Positions 45,313 to 52,321 of a stretch of DNA of 64,000 bases are shown here, piece after piece; position 1 is the first letter of the stretch; each line of letters opens with the position of its first letter. This stretch comes from Dongia mobilis (lineage in GTDB: Bacteria; Pseudomonadota; Alphaproteobacteria; Dongiales; Dongiaceae): assembly GCF_004363235.1 (NCBI RefSeq), contig NZ_SNYW01000008.1, positions 186,001 to 250,000 on the forward strand. Direction: 5' to 3'. The translations under genes and the position numbers were made by a program. The notes under the pieces were generated by a model that was not told the DNA's origin, searched no databases, and worked only from the letters and a program-made list of their open reading frames with translations.

Positions 45313-46242
45313 ATGGGGATGCGGACAGGGTCCGTCAGCGTTTATCTGGCCGGGCGGCGGGTGCGCCTGTTCAAGCGGCGCGACCGCCCCTCGCGCTTCT
45401 GGCAGGCCGCCTTCCGCCTCGATGGCCGGGCCAGGCCGCTGGTGAAGAGTACCGGCCAGGCGGAACTGGCCGGCGCCCGGCGCTGGGCGCTCGATTTCCT
45501 GGCGGGATTGGGCGGCGGCGAAGCCGTCGCGGCCACGGACGGCGACAACGGGCTCCGCCGCGAGGATCTGCTGGCCCCCTATCCCTTTCCCCATATCCGC
45601 CAGAAAAAGCGCCATGTGGAGCGCGAGATCGCGCTCAGGACGCTCAGCGCCTATGCCCGCAACCCCCTGATCGCCCAGCGTAGCCTGGCGCGGTCGCTCG
45701 ATGTCTCCCTCGCCGTGGTCAATGCCTATACCAAGCGCTGCGTGCGCGAGGGCTGGCTGCTGAAACTGGAGCGGCCGCAGACCCGCGGCCGCGGCTATCG
45801 CTATGTGCTGACCCAGAGCGGCCGGAACCGGGTCGGGGAATTGCTGGCGGCCTTTCTCGCCCAGGAGCTCAGCCTGTTCCGCGTCCTCGCGGCTGATTTC
45901 CGCACCCTCCTGGCGAGGACCGGGCCGCGCCCGGTGGTCCTGCTCGGCGGCGGCGAGATGGCCGCCATCGCCCGCCTGGTCCTGGCCGAAGTGGCGCGCC
46001 GGCCGCTGCTCGAGATCGACCGGCCGCCGAAAGCCCGCGACCGGGCGCGGCTGCGGCGCCATCGCGATGCCGTCTTCTGGCTGACCGCGCCGGACGGTGT
46101 GGCAGCGATCAGGGCGGCAGCTTTCGGGCCGCTCATCGCCCAGGCCGACATCATACGCCCCGCCTTCCTGGAGGAATTTGCAAGCCCGCTCTCGCCGCGC
46201 GAACGCGGCACAATCGATGACAGAACCGGGTCGGTTGTTTGA
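45313..46242 (+). CDS. Winged-helix protein with integrase-like N-terminal segment
   Basis: The 309-residue protein is not a known family member. Residues 1-70 (RRVRLFKRRDRPSRFWQAAF, then STGQAELAGARRWALDFL) resemble the arm-binding region of phage integrases. Residues about 105-190 (QRSLARSLDVSLAVVNAYTKRCVREGWL) look like a MarR-type winged HTH. Residues 190-290 contain VVLLGGGEMAAIARLVLAE, a Rossmann-like segment. No catalytic tyrosine recombinase domain follows. ATG 45319 is an alternative start. Function unknown; probably a DNA-binding regulator. Confidence 0.65.
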   Translation: MGMRTGSVSVYLAGRRVRLFKRRDRPSRFWQAAFRLDGRARPLVKSTGQAELAGARRWALDFLAGLGGGEAVAATDGDNGLRREDLLAPYPFPHIRQKKRHVEREIALRTLSAYARNPLIAQRSLARSLDVSLAVVNAYTKRCVREGWLLKLERPQTRGRGYRYVLTQSGRNRVGELLAAFLAQELSLFRVLAADFRTLLARTGPRPVVLLGGGEMAAIARLVLAEVARRPLLEIDRPPKARDRARLRRHRDAVFWLTAPDGVAAIRAAAFGPLIAQADIIRPAFLEEFASPLSPRERGTIDDRTGSVV

Positions 46243-46338
46243 AATAAAAACATTGCGCGGTTTTCCTGCGCGCCTACCCTGATTGCCAACAACCGGAACA
46301 TCCGCCAAGCGGATAACGCACAGCAACGGAGGCCGACC

Positions 46339-47928
46339 ATGTCGATGACGCTCGATCGGATGCAGAAACTGGCGCGCAAGGGTCGCATGGGGCGGCGCGA
46401 CTTCATGCAGCTGGCCCTGGCGGCGGGCCTCACCGCCACGGCGGCGCAGACCCTCTTCGTGAAGGCGGTGCGGGCCGAACCGAAGAAGGGCGGCAAGTTC
46501 ATCGCCGGCATCGGCCACGGCCAGTCATCGGACAGCCTCGATCCTGCCACCTGGGCCAATGCCTTCTCGGCCGATGTCGGCTTCGTCACCGGCAACTGCC
46601 TGACCATGATCGACCAGAAGAACAACGCGGTGCCCGATCTCGCCGAGAGCATCGAGCCCTCGCCCGACGCCAAGACCTGGGTGTTCAGGCTGAGGAAAGG
46701 CGTCGAGTTCCACAACGGCAAGACGCTGACCTCGGCCGATGTGGTGGCGACCTATGACTATCACCGCGGCGAGGCCTCGAAATCGGCGGCGAAATCGGTC
46801 CTGGCCGACATTGCCGAGGTGAAGGCCGACGGACCCGATACGGTCATCTTCACGCTGGCCTCCGGCAGCGCCGACTTTCCCTACATCACCTCGGATTACC
46901 ACTTGCCGATCTACCAGGCCAGGGATGGCGGCGGCATCGCCTGGGAGGAGGGGATCGGCACCGGCCCTTTCATCCATACCAATTATGAACCCGGCGTGCG
47001 CTTCACCGCCCGGCGCAACCCGAACTACCACAAGGAGGGACCCTGGTTCGACGAGATCGAGATGCTCTCGATCGTCGACGTGGCGGCGCGGCAGAACGCC
47101 CTCATCACCGGCGACATCCATTACATGGATCGCTGCGATCTGAAGACGCTGAGCCTCCTGAAGCGCAATCCGGAGCTCGAAATCACCGACATCACCGGCT
47201 TCTCGCATTACGTGGCGCCGATGGATGTGCGCGTCGCTCCCTTCGACAATGTCGATGTGCGCCTGGCGCTGAAATGGTCGATCAACCGCGCGGAGATCGT
47301 GCAGAAGGTGCTGCTCGGCCACGGCATCGCCGGCAACGACAACCCGCTGGCGCCTTCCATCAAATTCGCCACCAATCCCGAGCCGGTCTATGCCTATGAT
47401 CCGGACAAGGCTAGGTTCCATCTGAAGAAGGCCGGGCTCTCCAGCCTCTCGGTCGATCTCTCGGCCGCCGATGCCGCCTTTGCCGGCGCCGTCGACGCCG
47501 CCGTGCTGATGAAGGAATCGGCCGCCCAATGCGGCATCAACATCAACGTCGTCAAGGAAGGCAATGACGGCTATTGGGATTCGGTCTGGATGAAGAAGCC
47601 CTGGTGCTTCTCCTATTGGAGCGGCCGCCCGACGGCCGACTGGATGTTCACCACCGCCTATGCGGCAGAAGCGGAATGGAACGACACCTTCTGGAAGCAT
47701 CCGCGCTTCAACGAGCTGCTGGTCAAGGCCCGCGCCGAGACCAATGACGAGATCCGCGCCGGCCTCTATGCCGAGATGCAGCAGATCCTGCACGACGATG
47801 GCGGCATTGTCGTCCTCATGTTCAACAACTTCACCTCGGCCAACAGCAGGAAGGTGGCCCATGGCGAACTCAACAGCAATTACGACCATGACGGCGGCTA
47901 TATCTTCGAGCGCTGGTGGTTCGCCTGA
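46339..47928 (+). CDS. Peptide-type ABC transporter substrate-binding protein
   Basis: The 529-residue binding protein (SBP_bac_5, DppA/OppA family) has a twin-arginine signal (GRRDFMQLALAAGL), so it is exported folded by Tat. The body has DSLDPATWANAFSADVGF and FRLRKGVEFHNGKTLTSADV. The ligand is unknown. No matching permease or ATPase genes flank it; the next ABC gene downstream is an exporter. A terminator at 48001 follows. Confidence 0.9.
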   Translation: MSMTLDRMQKLARKGRMGRRDFMQLALAAGLTATAAQTLFVKAVRAEPKKGGKFIAGIGHGQSSDSLDPATWANAFSADVGFVTGNCLTMIDQKNNAVPDLAESIEPSPDAKTWVFRLRKGVEFHNGKTLTSADVVATYDYHRGEASKSAAKSVLADIAEVKADGPDTVIFTLASGSADFPYITSDYHLPIYQARDGGGIAWEEGIGTGPFIHTNYEPGVRFTARRNPNYHKEGPWFDEIEMLSIVDVAARQNALITGDIHYMDRCDLKTLSLLKRNPELEITDITGFSHYVAPMDVRVAPFDNVDVRLALKWSINRAEIVQKVLLGHGIAGNDNPLAPSIKFATNPEPVYAYDPDKARFHLKKAGLSSLSVDLSAADAAFAGAVDAAVLMKESAAQCGININVVKEGNDGYWDSVWMKKPWCFSYWSGRPTADWMFTTAYAAEAEWNDTFWKHPRFNELLVKARAETNDEIRAGLYAEMQQILHDDGGIVVLMFNNFTSANSRKVAHGELNSNYDHDGGYIFERWWFA

Positions 47929-48000
47929 GCTGACGGCGCCATCGGCCTGTTCCTGACCGGCCCGGTGACAAGGGGCTGAACCGCCGCAGCCGGAAGAAGC

Positions 48001-48029
48001 GGAGCGGTCCGCAGCGACCGCTCCTTTTT
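48001..48029 (+). terminator. Intrinsic terminator after the binding-protein gene
   Basis: A 9-bp stem (GGAGCGGTC, 48001-48009; GACCGCTCC, 48016-48024) with a 6-nt loop is followed by T5. Confidence 0.92.
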
Positions 48030-48108
48030 CGTTTGTCCGTTTTTCATTTCGCGCCGCGTCTTCCGCAGCGTCGGCTTCCGATCATTGCTGGCAGCGGTAA
48101 CAGGCGAT

Positions 48109-48127
48109 GCGACAATTTCAATGTCGC
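48109..48127. promoter_or_regulatory. Inverted repeat upstream of a short-ORF unit
   Basis: GCGACA (48109-48114) and TGTCGC (48122-48127) form a perfect dyad with a 7-bp spacer, 25 bp upstream of a promoter-like pair. A further TGTCGC half-site lies at 48161-48166, inside that promoter's spacer, suggesting a regulator site. Confidence 0.5.
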
Positions 48128-48151
48128 GCCAAGATCGCGCCGCCGGCCCCC

Positions 48152-48180
48152 TTGCTAAATTGTCGCGGCTCGGATATGTT
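48152..48180 (+). promoter_or_regulatory. Putative promoter of the short-ORF/ABC-exporter unit
   Basis: TTGCTA (48152-48157) and TATGTT (48175-48180) are separated by 17 bp. Transcription from near 48187 would cover the 19-codon ORF and hairpin, then the ABC exporter gene. Confidence 0.45.
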
Positions 48181-48231
48181 CCGCTCCCTCGACGGCAATC
48201 GCGCCGTTCGACCACCAGCCGGAGGCACAGC

Positions 48232-48291
48232 ATGACTTACATGCTCGCGTTTATGAGCCCCGGCCTGGCCGCGCCCATCGCCCACTCCTAG
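48232..48291 (+). CDS. Possible 19-residue leader peptide
   Basis: ATG at 48232 is preceded by GGAGG at ideal spacing (CCGGAGGCACAGC). The frame encodes MTYMLAFMSPGLAAPIAHS and stops with TAG. It sits between a promoter-like pair and a strong hairpin at 48321-48346 in the 602-bp gap before the ABC exporter gene. Small hydrophobic peptide with no known family; it may be a regulatory leader. Nothing proves translation. Confidence 0.45.
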   Translation: MTYMLAFMSPGLAAPIAHS

Positions 48292-48320
48292 GTCGCAAGA
48301 TCTAGAGTAGCAGGAGCGCC

Positions 48321-48346
48321 GGACAGGCCCCAGCGGGGTCCTGTCC
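48321..48346 (+). other. Strong hairpin downstream of the short ORF (attenuator candidate)
   Basis: GGACAGG-CCCC (48321-48331) pairs with GGGG (48335-48338) and CCTGTCC (48340-48346), with one bulged T and an AGC loop. The trailing ATCTTCGATT is only weakly U-rich, so it may be a partial terminator or attenuator. The remaining 180 bp to the ABC gene shows nothing further. Confidence 0.6.
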
Positions 48347-48530
48347 ATCTTCGATTAATTCCAGTTCATGACATAACCGGGTCGCCCAGCGGCCGGGATG
48401 CGTCTTCGGCCCCGCCGCCCATCCGCGCCGGGCCGGATCATCACCGCTCCCGCCGCTTCCGCCATCCGGAAAACAGAGAGAAGGCGGCCGTTTCCGGGCA
48501 TTTCCGATGCCCCGCGCGGCCGGGCAACAG

Positions 48531-50357
48531 ATGACCGATCTATCCCTTTCAACCGTCGGCGCGGCTCAACCCACCCCGCAGAAGCGCAGCGCCTTCGCGG
48601 CGGTGACGCGCTTCACCCTCGGCTACTGGCGCAAGGAATGGCCGCTCGCCTGCCTCACCGGCGGCGCCATGATGCTGGCGACATTGATGGACATCTGCAT
48701 CCCGCTCTTCGCCGGCGCACTGGTCGATGCGGTCAGTGCCGGGCGCAGTGCGGAATCGCTCGATGCTGCGCTCTCGGCGCTTGCCGCCATCGTCGGCCTC
48801 GGCCTTGCTGCCGTCGTGCTGCGCTTCTGCGGCTTCCTCGGCATCGTGCGGTTGACGCTCCGCCTGATGTCGCGCGTCGTCGCCGACAGCTTCCAGCGCG
48901 TGCAGCGTTTCGCCACCGACTGGCATGCCAACACCTTCGCCGGTTCGACCGTGCGCAAGGTGACGCGCGGCATGTGGGCGCTCGACAGCTTCGACGACAC
49001 GGTGCTGCTCGCCTTGCTGCCGGCCTGCGTGGTGCTGGTGGGCTCCAGTGCGATCCTGGCCTGGCACTGGCCGCTGATGGGGGCGCTGGTCCTCGGCGGC
49101 TCGGCCTTCTACGTCTTCATGGTGGTGACGCTGTCGCTGAAATATGTCGGCCCGGCGGCGGCGCTCGCCAATCAATGGGACACGCGCATGGGCGGCATGC
49201 TGGCCGATTCCATCACCTGCAACGCCGTGGTGAAAAGCTTCGGCGCCGAGGTGCGCGAGGAGGCGCTGCTCGGCCGGGTGATCGCCAAATGGCGCCGGCG
49301 CAGCCAGCGTTCCTGGATGCGCATGACCCATAACGGCACGCTGCAGGCCATGATGCTGCTGGCCCTGCGCGTCAGCATCATCGGCATGGCGCTCCTGCTG
49401 TGGTGGCAAGGCGAGGCGACGACGGGCGAGGTGGTCTATGTGCTCACCGCCTATCTGGTGATCCACGGCTATCTCTTCGACATCGGCTTCTACATCCGCG
49501 ACCTGCAGCGCGCGGTCAACGAGATGGAGGAACTGGTCGAGATCAACGAGACCACGGCCGGCGTGCGCGACTGGCAATGGGCGCAGCCCATCGCCATCAC
49601 CAGGGGCGAGATCGTGTTCGACCGCGTCACCTTCCATTACGGCAGCCACGCGACCCCGCTCTACCGCGATTTCTCGGTCACCATCCGGCCGGGCGAGAAG
49701 GTGGGGCTGGTGGGGCTGTCGGGCTCGGGCAAGACGACCTTCGTCAAGCTGGTGCAGCGGCTCTACGACATCCAGTCGGGCGAGATCCGCATCGACGGGC
49801 AGAACGTCGCTGCCGTGCAGCAGGCGAGCTTGCGCGCGCAGATCGCCCTGGTGCAGCAGGAGCCGATCCTGTTCCACCGGTCACTGGCCGAGAACATCGC
49901 CTATGGAAGGCCGGGGGCGACCATGGCCGAGATCGTGGCGGCGGCGAAGCTCGCCAATGCCCATGATTTCATCGCCCGCCTGCCCAAGGGCTATCTGACC
50001 CTGGTGGGCGAGCGGGGCGTCAAGCTCTCGGGCGGCGAGCGCCAGCGCGTGGCGCTGGCCCGCGCCTTCCTGGCCGATGCGCCGATCCTGATCCTGGACG
50101 AGGCCACCTCCAGCCTCGATTCGGAATCGGAGCACCTGATCCAGGAGGCGACGGCGCGCCTTATCGAGGGACGGACGGCGATCGTCATCGCCCACCGCCT
50201 CTCCACCGTGCGGGCACTCGAGCGCATCCTGGTCTTCGACCGCGGCCGCATCGTCGAGGAGGGCCGCCACGAGGAACTGGTGGCGCGCGACGGCGGCATC
50301 TATCGCCGCCTGTTCGAGCGCCAGGTCCTCGGCCTGATCGACGAGGCGGCGGCATAG
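48531..50357 (+). CDS. ABC exporter, fused permease and ATPase
   Basis: The product (608 residues from ATG 48531; an ATG at 48507 is equally possible) has a six-helix exporter membrane domain (about 30-320) and a nucleotide-binding domain (about 345-600) with GLSGSGKTTFVKL, LSGGERQRVALARAFL and ILILDEATSSLD. It works as a homo- or heterodimer, MsbA/multidrug type. The substrate is unknown. No second half-transporter gene is adjacent. Confidence 0.93.
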   Translation: MTDLSLSTVGAAQPTPQKRSAFAAVTRFTLGYWRKEWPLACLTGGAMMLATLMDICIPLFAGALVDAVSAGRSAESLDAALSALAAIVGLGLAAVVLRFCGFLGIVRLTLRLMSRVVADSFQRVQRFATDWHANTFAGSTVRKVTRGMWALDSFDDTVLLALLPACVVLVGSSAILAWHWPLMGALVLGGSAFYVFMVVTLSLKYVGPAAALANQWDTRMGGMLADSITCNAVVKSFGAEVREEALLGRVIAKWRRRSQRSWMRMTHNGTLQAMMLLALRVSIIGMALLLWWQGEATTGEVVYVLTAYLVIHGYLFDIGFYIRDLQRAVNEMEELVEINETTAGVRDWQWAQPIAITRGEIVFDRVTFHYGSHATPLYRDFSVTIRPGEKVGLVGLSGSGKTTFVKLVQRLYDIQSGEIRIDGQNVAAVQQASLRAQIALVQQEPILFHRSLAENIAYGRPGATMAEIVAAAKLANAHDFIARLPKGYLTLVGERGVKLSGGERQRVALARAFLADAPILILDEATSSLDSESEHLIQEATARLIEGRTAIVIAHRLSTVRALERILVFDRGRIVEEGRHEELVARDGGIYRRLFERQVLGLIDEAAA

Positions 50358-50377
50358 CGAAGAAGGCCATGCCCGTC

Positions 50378-50423
50378 TCTCCCAACCCCTCTCCCCTTGC
50401 GGGAGAGGGGGTGGGGTGAGGGG
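50378..50423. repeat. REP-like GC-rich palindrome
   Basis: CCCCTCTCCC (50386-50395) and GGGAGAGGGG (50401-50410) form a 10-bp stem with a CTTGC loop, flanked by CCCAA and GTGGGGTGAGGGG. Elements of this look are common dispersed intergenic repeats in alphaproteobacterial genomes. It sits 28 bp after the ABC exporter stop and may stabilise the mRNA 3' end. Confidence 0.7.
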
Positions 50424-50522
50424 CAGCCGAATGAAGAAGAAGAAACGGACAAAGCCATGCTTACTTTTCTTGTCGGTGCCGGTGCCGCTAGGATGCCAGA
50501 TCATCCAGCGGAGCCCGCGAAC

Positions 50523-51578
50523 ATGAACCAGCCGATTGCCCAGCCCCCGATCCCCGTCCGGGGCGCCGAACCGACCGAGCCGCTGCTGCCGCAGGCCGAC
50601 TGGCCCCGGGTCTATCGCGACGGCATCGTCTGGGACGCCCATGCCTGCCTGCCGCTGCTGCCCAATTACGATTGCCGGGCGCTGCAGCGCCACCGGGCGG
50701 CGGGGGCAACCTTCGTCTCGGTCAATGTGGGGATGGATTTCAACCCGCTCGCGCAATGCATCCGCGTCATCGCCGGTTTCCGCGACTGGATCGGCAAGCA
50801 TCCCCAGGATTTCATCCTGGCGGAAACTCTCGACGACGTGCGCCGCGCCAAGGCCGAGGGGAAATTGGCGGTCGCCTTCGACCTCGAAGGCTCGATGATG
50901 CTGGACGACGATCTCGCCATGCTGGGGCTCTATCGCGATCTCGGCGTGCGCCAGATGCACCTCGCCTATAACCGCGACAACCCGATCGCCGGCGGCTGCT
51001 TCGGCCGCAACCAGGGCCTCTCCGATCTCGGGCGCGAAGTGGTCAGGGAATGCAACCGGGTCGGCATCGTCATGGATTGTTCGCATTCCAGCCGCCAGAC
51101 CAGCCTCGACGTCATGGCGGTCTCGTCAAAACCGGTGGTCTTTTCGCACAGCAATGCGAAGGCCCTCTGCGACCACCCGCGCAACATCGATGATGTGCAG
51201 ATCAAGGCGGCGGCCGCCACCGGCGGCCTCGTCTGTGTCACCGGCATCGGCCCCTTCCTGGGGCGCGACATCGCGACCGAAACCCTCCTCGCCCATATCG
51301 ATCACATGGTGAAGCTGGTGGGGGTGGCCCATGTCGGCATCGGCATCGACTATTCCTTCGACACCGAGCACAGCGATCTCCCCGACGGCGAGGACCCCAA
51401 GGATTGGTGGCCCCCGGTCGAGGGCAGCGACTTCAACTTCTCGGAAGTCCACTTCATGCCGCCCGAGCGCCTGCCTTTCATCGCGCTCGCCCTGCTGAAA
51501 CACGGCTACAGCGAGGCGGACACAGCCGCCATCCTGGGCGGCAATTTCATGCGCGTGGCGGGGGAGGGGTGGTCTTAA
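50523..51578 (+). CDS. Membrane dipeptidase (M19) family protein, altered metal site
   Basis: The 351-residue TIM-barrel protein belongs to the renal-dipeptidase family. The Glu of DLEGS, the His of MDCSHSS, the His of VFSHSN and the Asp of GIGIDYSFD correspond to the metal-binding set. At the N terminus the usual DxHxD reads DAHAC (Asp38, His40, Cys42), so the second Asp is Cys. This may change metal or activity. ATG 50457 is a possible earlier start. It is the last host gene before the AT-rich island. Confidence 0.88.
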   Translation: MNQPIAQPPIPVRGAEPTEPLLPQADWPRVYRDGIVWDAHACLPLLPNYDCRALQRHRAAGATFVSVNVGMDFNPLAQCIRVIAGFRDWIGKHPQDFILAETLDDVRRAKAEGKLAVAFDLEGSMMLDDDLAMLGLYRDLGVRQMHLAYNRDNPIAGGCFGRNQGLSDLGREVVRECNRVGIVMDCSHSSRQTSLDVMAVSSKPVVFSHSNAKALCDHPRNIDDVQIKAAAATGGLVCVTGIGPFLGRDIATETLLAHIDHMVKLVGVAHVGIGIDYSFDTEHSDLPDGEDPKDWWPPVEGSDFNFSEVHFMPPERLPFIALALLKHGYSEADTAAILGGNFMRVAGEGWS

Positions 51579-51590
51579 AGATGAAATTTC

Positions 51591-51618
51591 TTGATGGTGA
51601 TCTTACATTGACTAAAAT
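51591..51618 (+). promoter_or_regulatory. Promoter of the AT-rich island
   Basis: TTGATG (51591-51596) and TAAAAT (51613-51618) are separated by 16 bp, in sharply AT-rich DNA beginning at the dipeptidase stop. It is about 58 bp upstream of the NYN gene and closer to consensus than most promoters in this window. Confidence 0.6.
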
Positions 51619-51676
51619 CTAGTAAAAGTAGAAAAAAGAAGAAATAACCGATTTGCTGCGAGCTAGGTGAAATTGG

Positions 51677-52321
51677 ATGCCAGCCATGATTCCCGTTACA
51701 GTATTTGTCGATTGGACAGCTCAGTTTCACAACGCCGGGACTAACCGCATAGAAGACGCAAAGACGCGTAGTAAGCTCACTCTTCGAAAGACTGCGGACG
51801 CAATTGCCGACGTTCTCAGCAAAGTCGACAAAAAATCCCGTTATCGAGTTAAGCTTCGCTTCTATCATGGATGGCATGCCGGACTGTCTCCAACTGCAAA
51901 TCGTCTCGTCCTGCAGTTTCTCGATAGCGAGTATGATTTGAGTCCGTCCACTTATCCTAACGTAAGATTTGAACATCCGTTTAGTTATGGCGACCGATTA
52001 CTTGCTGCTCTTCCTCATCGATTGAGGCAAAAAAATCCAATTATACATCTACCGGATACATTGAGGTCATCGTTGGACGATTCGGGTCGGCCGAGGGAGA
52101 AGATGGTGGACACCGCGCTTGCTTGTGACTTGTTAGTACACGCCCGAATGGAAGCCGACGAGTGGCGGATAGTATTTGCCGAAGACGACGACTTAGTCCC
52201 AGCTTTGTTTGTCGCTGAAGCGTGGTCTAAAAGCTCTGGGGGAAAAACGTTCTTAGTTCGCAAGAGGCCTGGAAGTAAACACTTGGCTCTTGATGGATTA
52301 GTCAAGGAGTATCTAGCGTGA
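51677..52321 (+). CDS. NYN-domain (PIN-like) nuclease, putative defence effector
   Basis: The 214-residue protein has a complete NYN acidic set: Asp12 in VFVDWTAQFHNA, Asp145 and Asp151 in EKMVDTALACDLL, and Asp170-172 in AEDDDLVPAL. NYN proteins are PIN-fold metal-dependent nucleases, usually RNases. AGGTGA precedes the ATG. It overlaps the ATPase gene as GTGA, so both should be made together. Codon and base use are AT-rich, unlike all neighbours, indicating transfer. No toxin-antitoxin partner is seen; the ATPase is the likely controller (inference). Confidence 0.88.
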   Translation: MPAMIPVTVFVDWTAQFHNAGTNRIEDAKTRSKLTLRKTADAIADVLSKVDKKSRYRVKLRFYHGWHAGLSPTANRLVLQFLDSEYDLSPSTYPNVRFEHPFSYGDRLLAALPHRLRQKNPIIHLPDTLRSSLDDSGRPREKMVDTALACDLLVHARMEADEWRIVFAEDDDLVPALFVAEAWSKSSGGKTFLVRKRPGSKHLALDGLVKEYLA

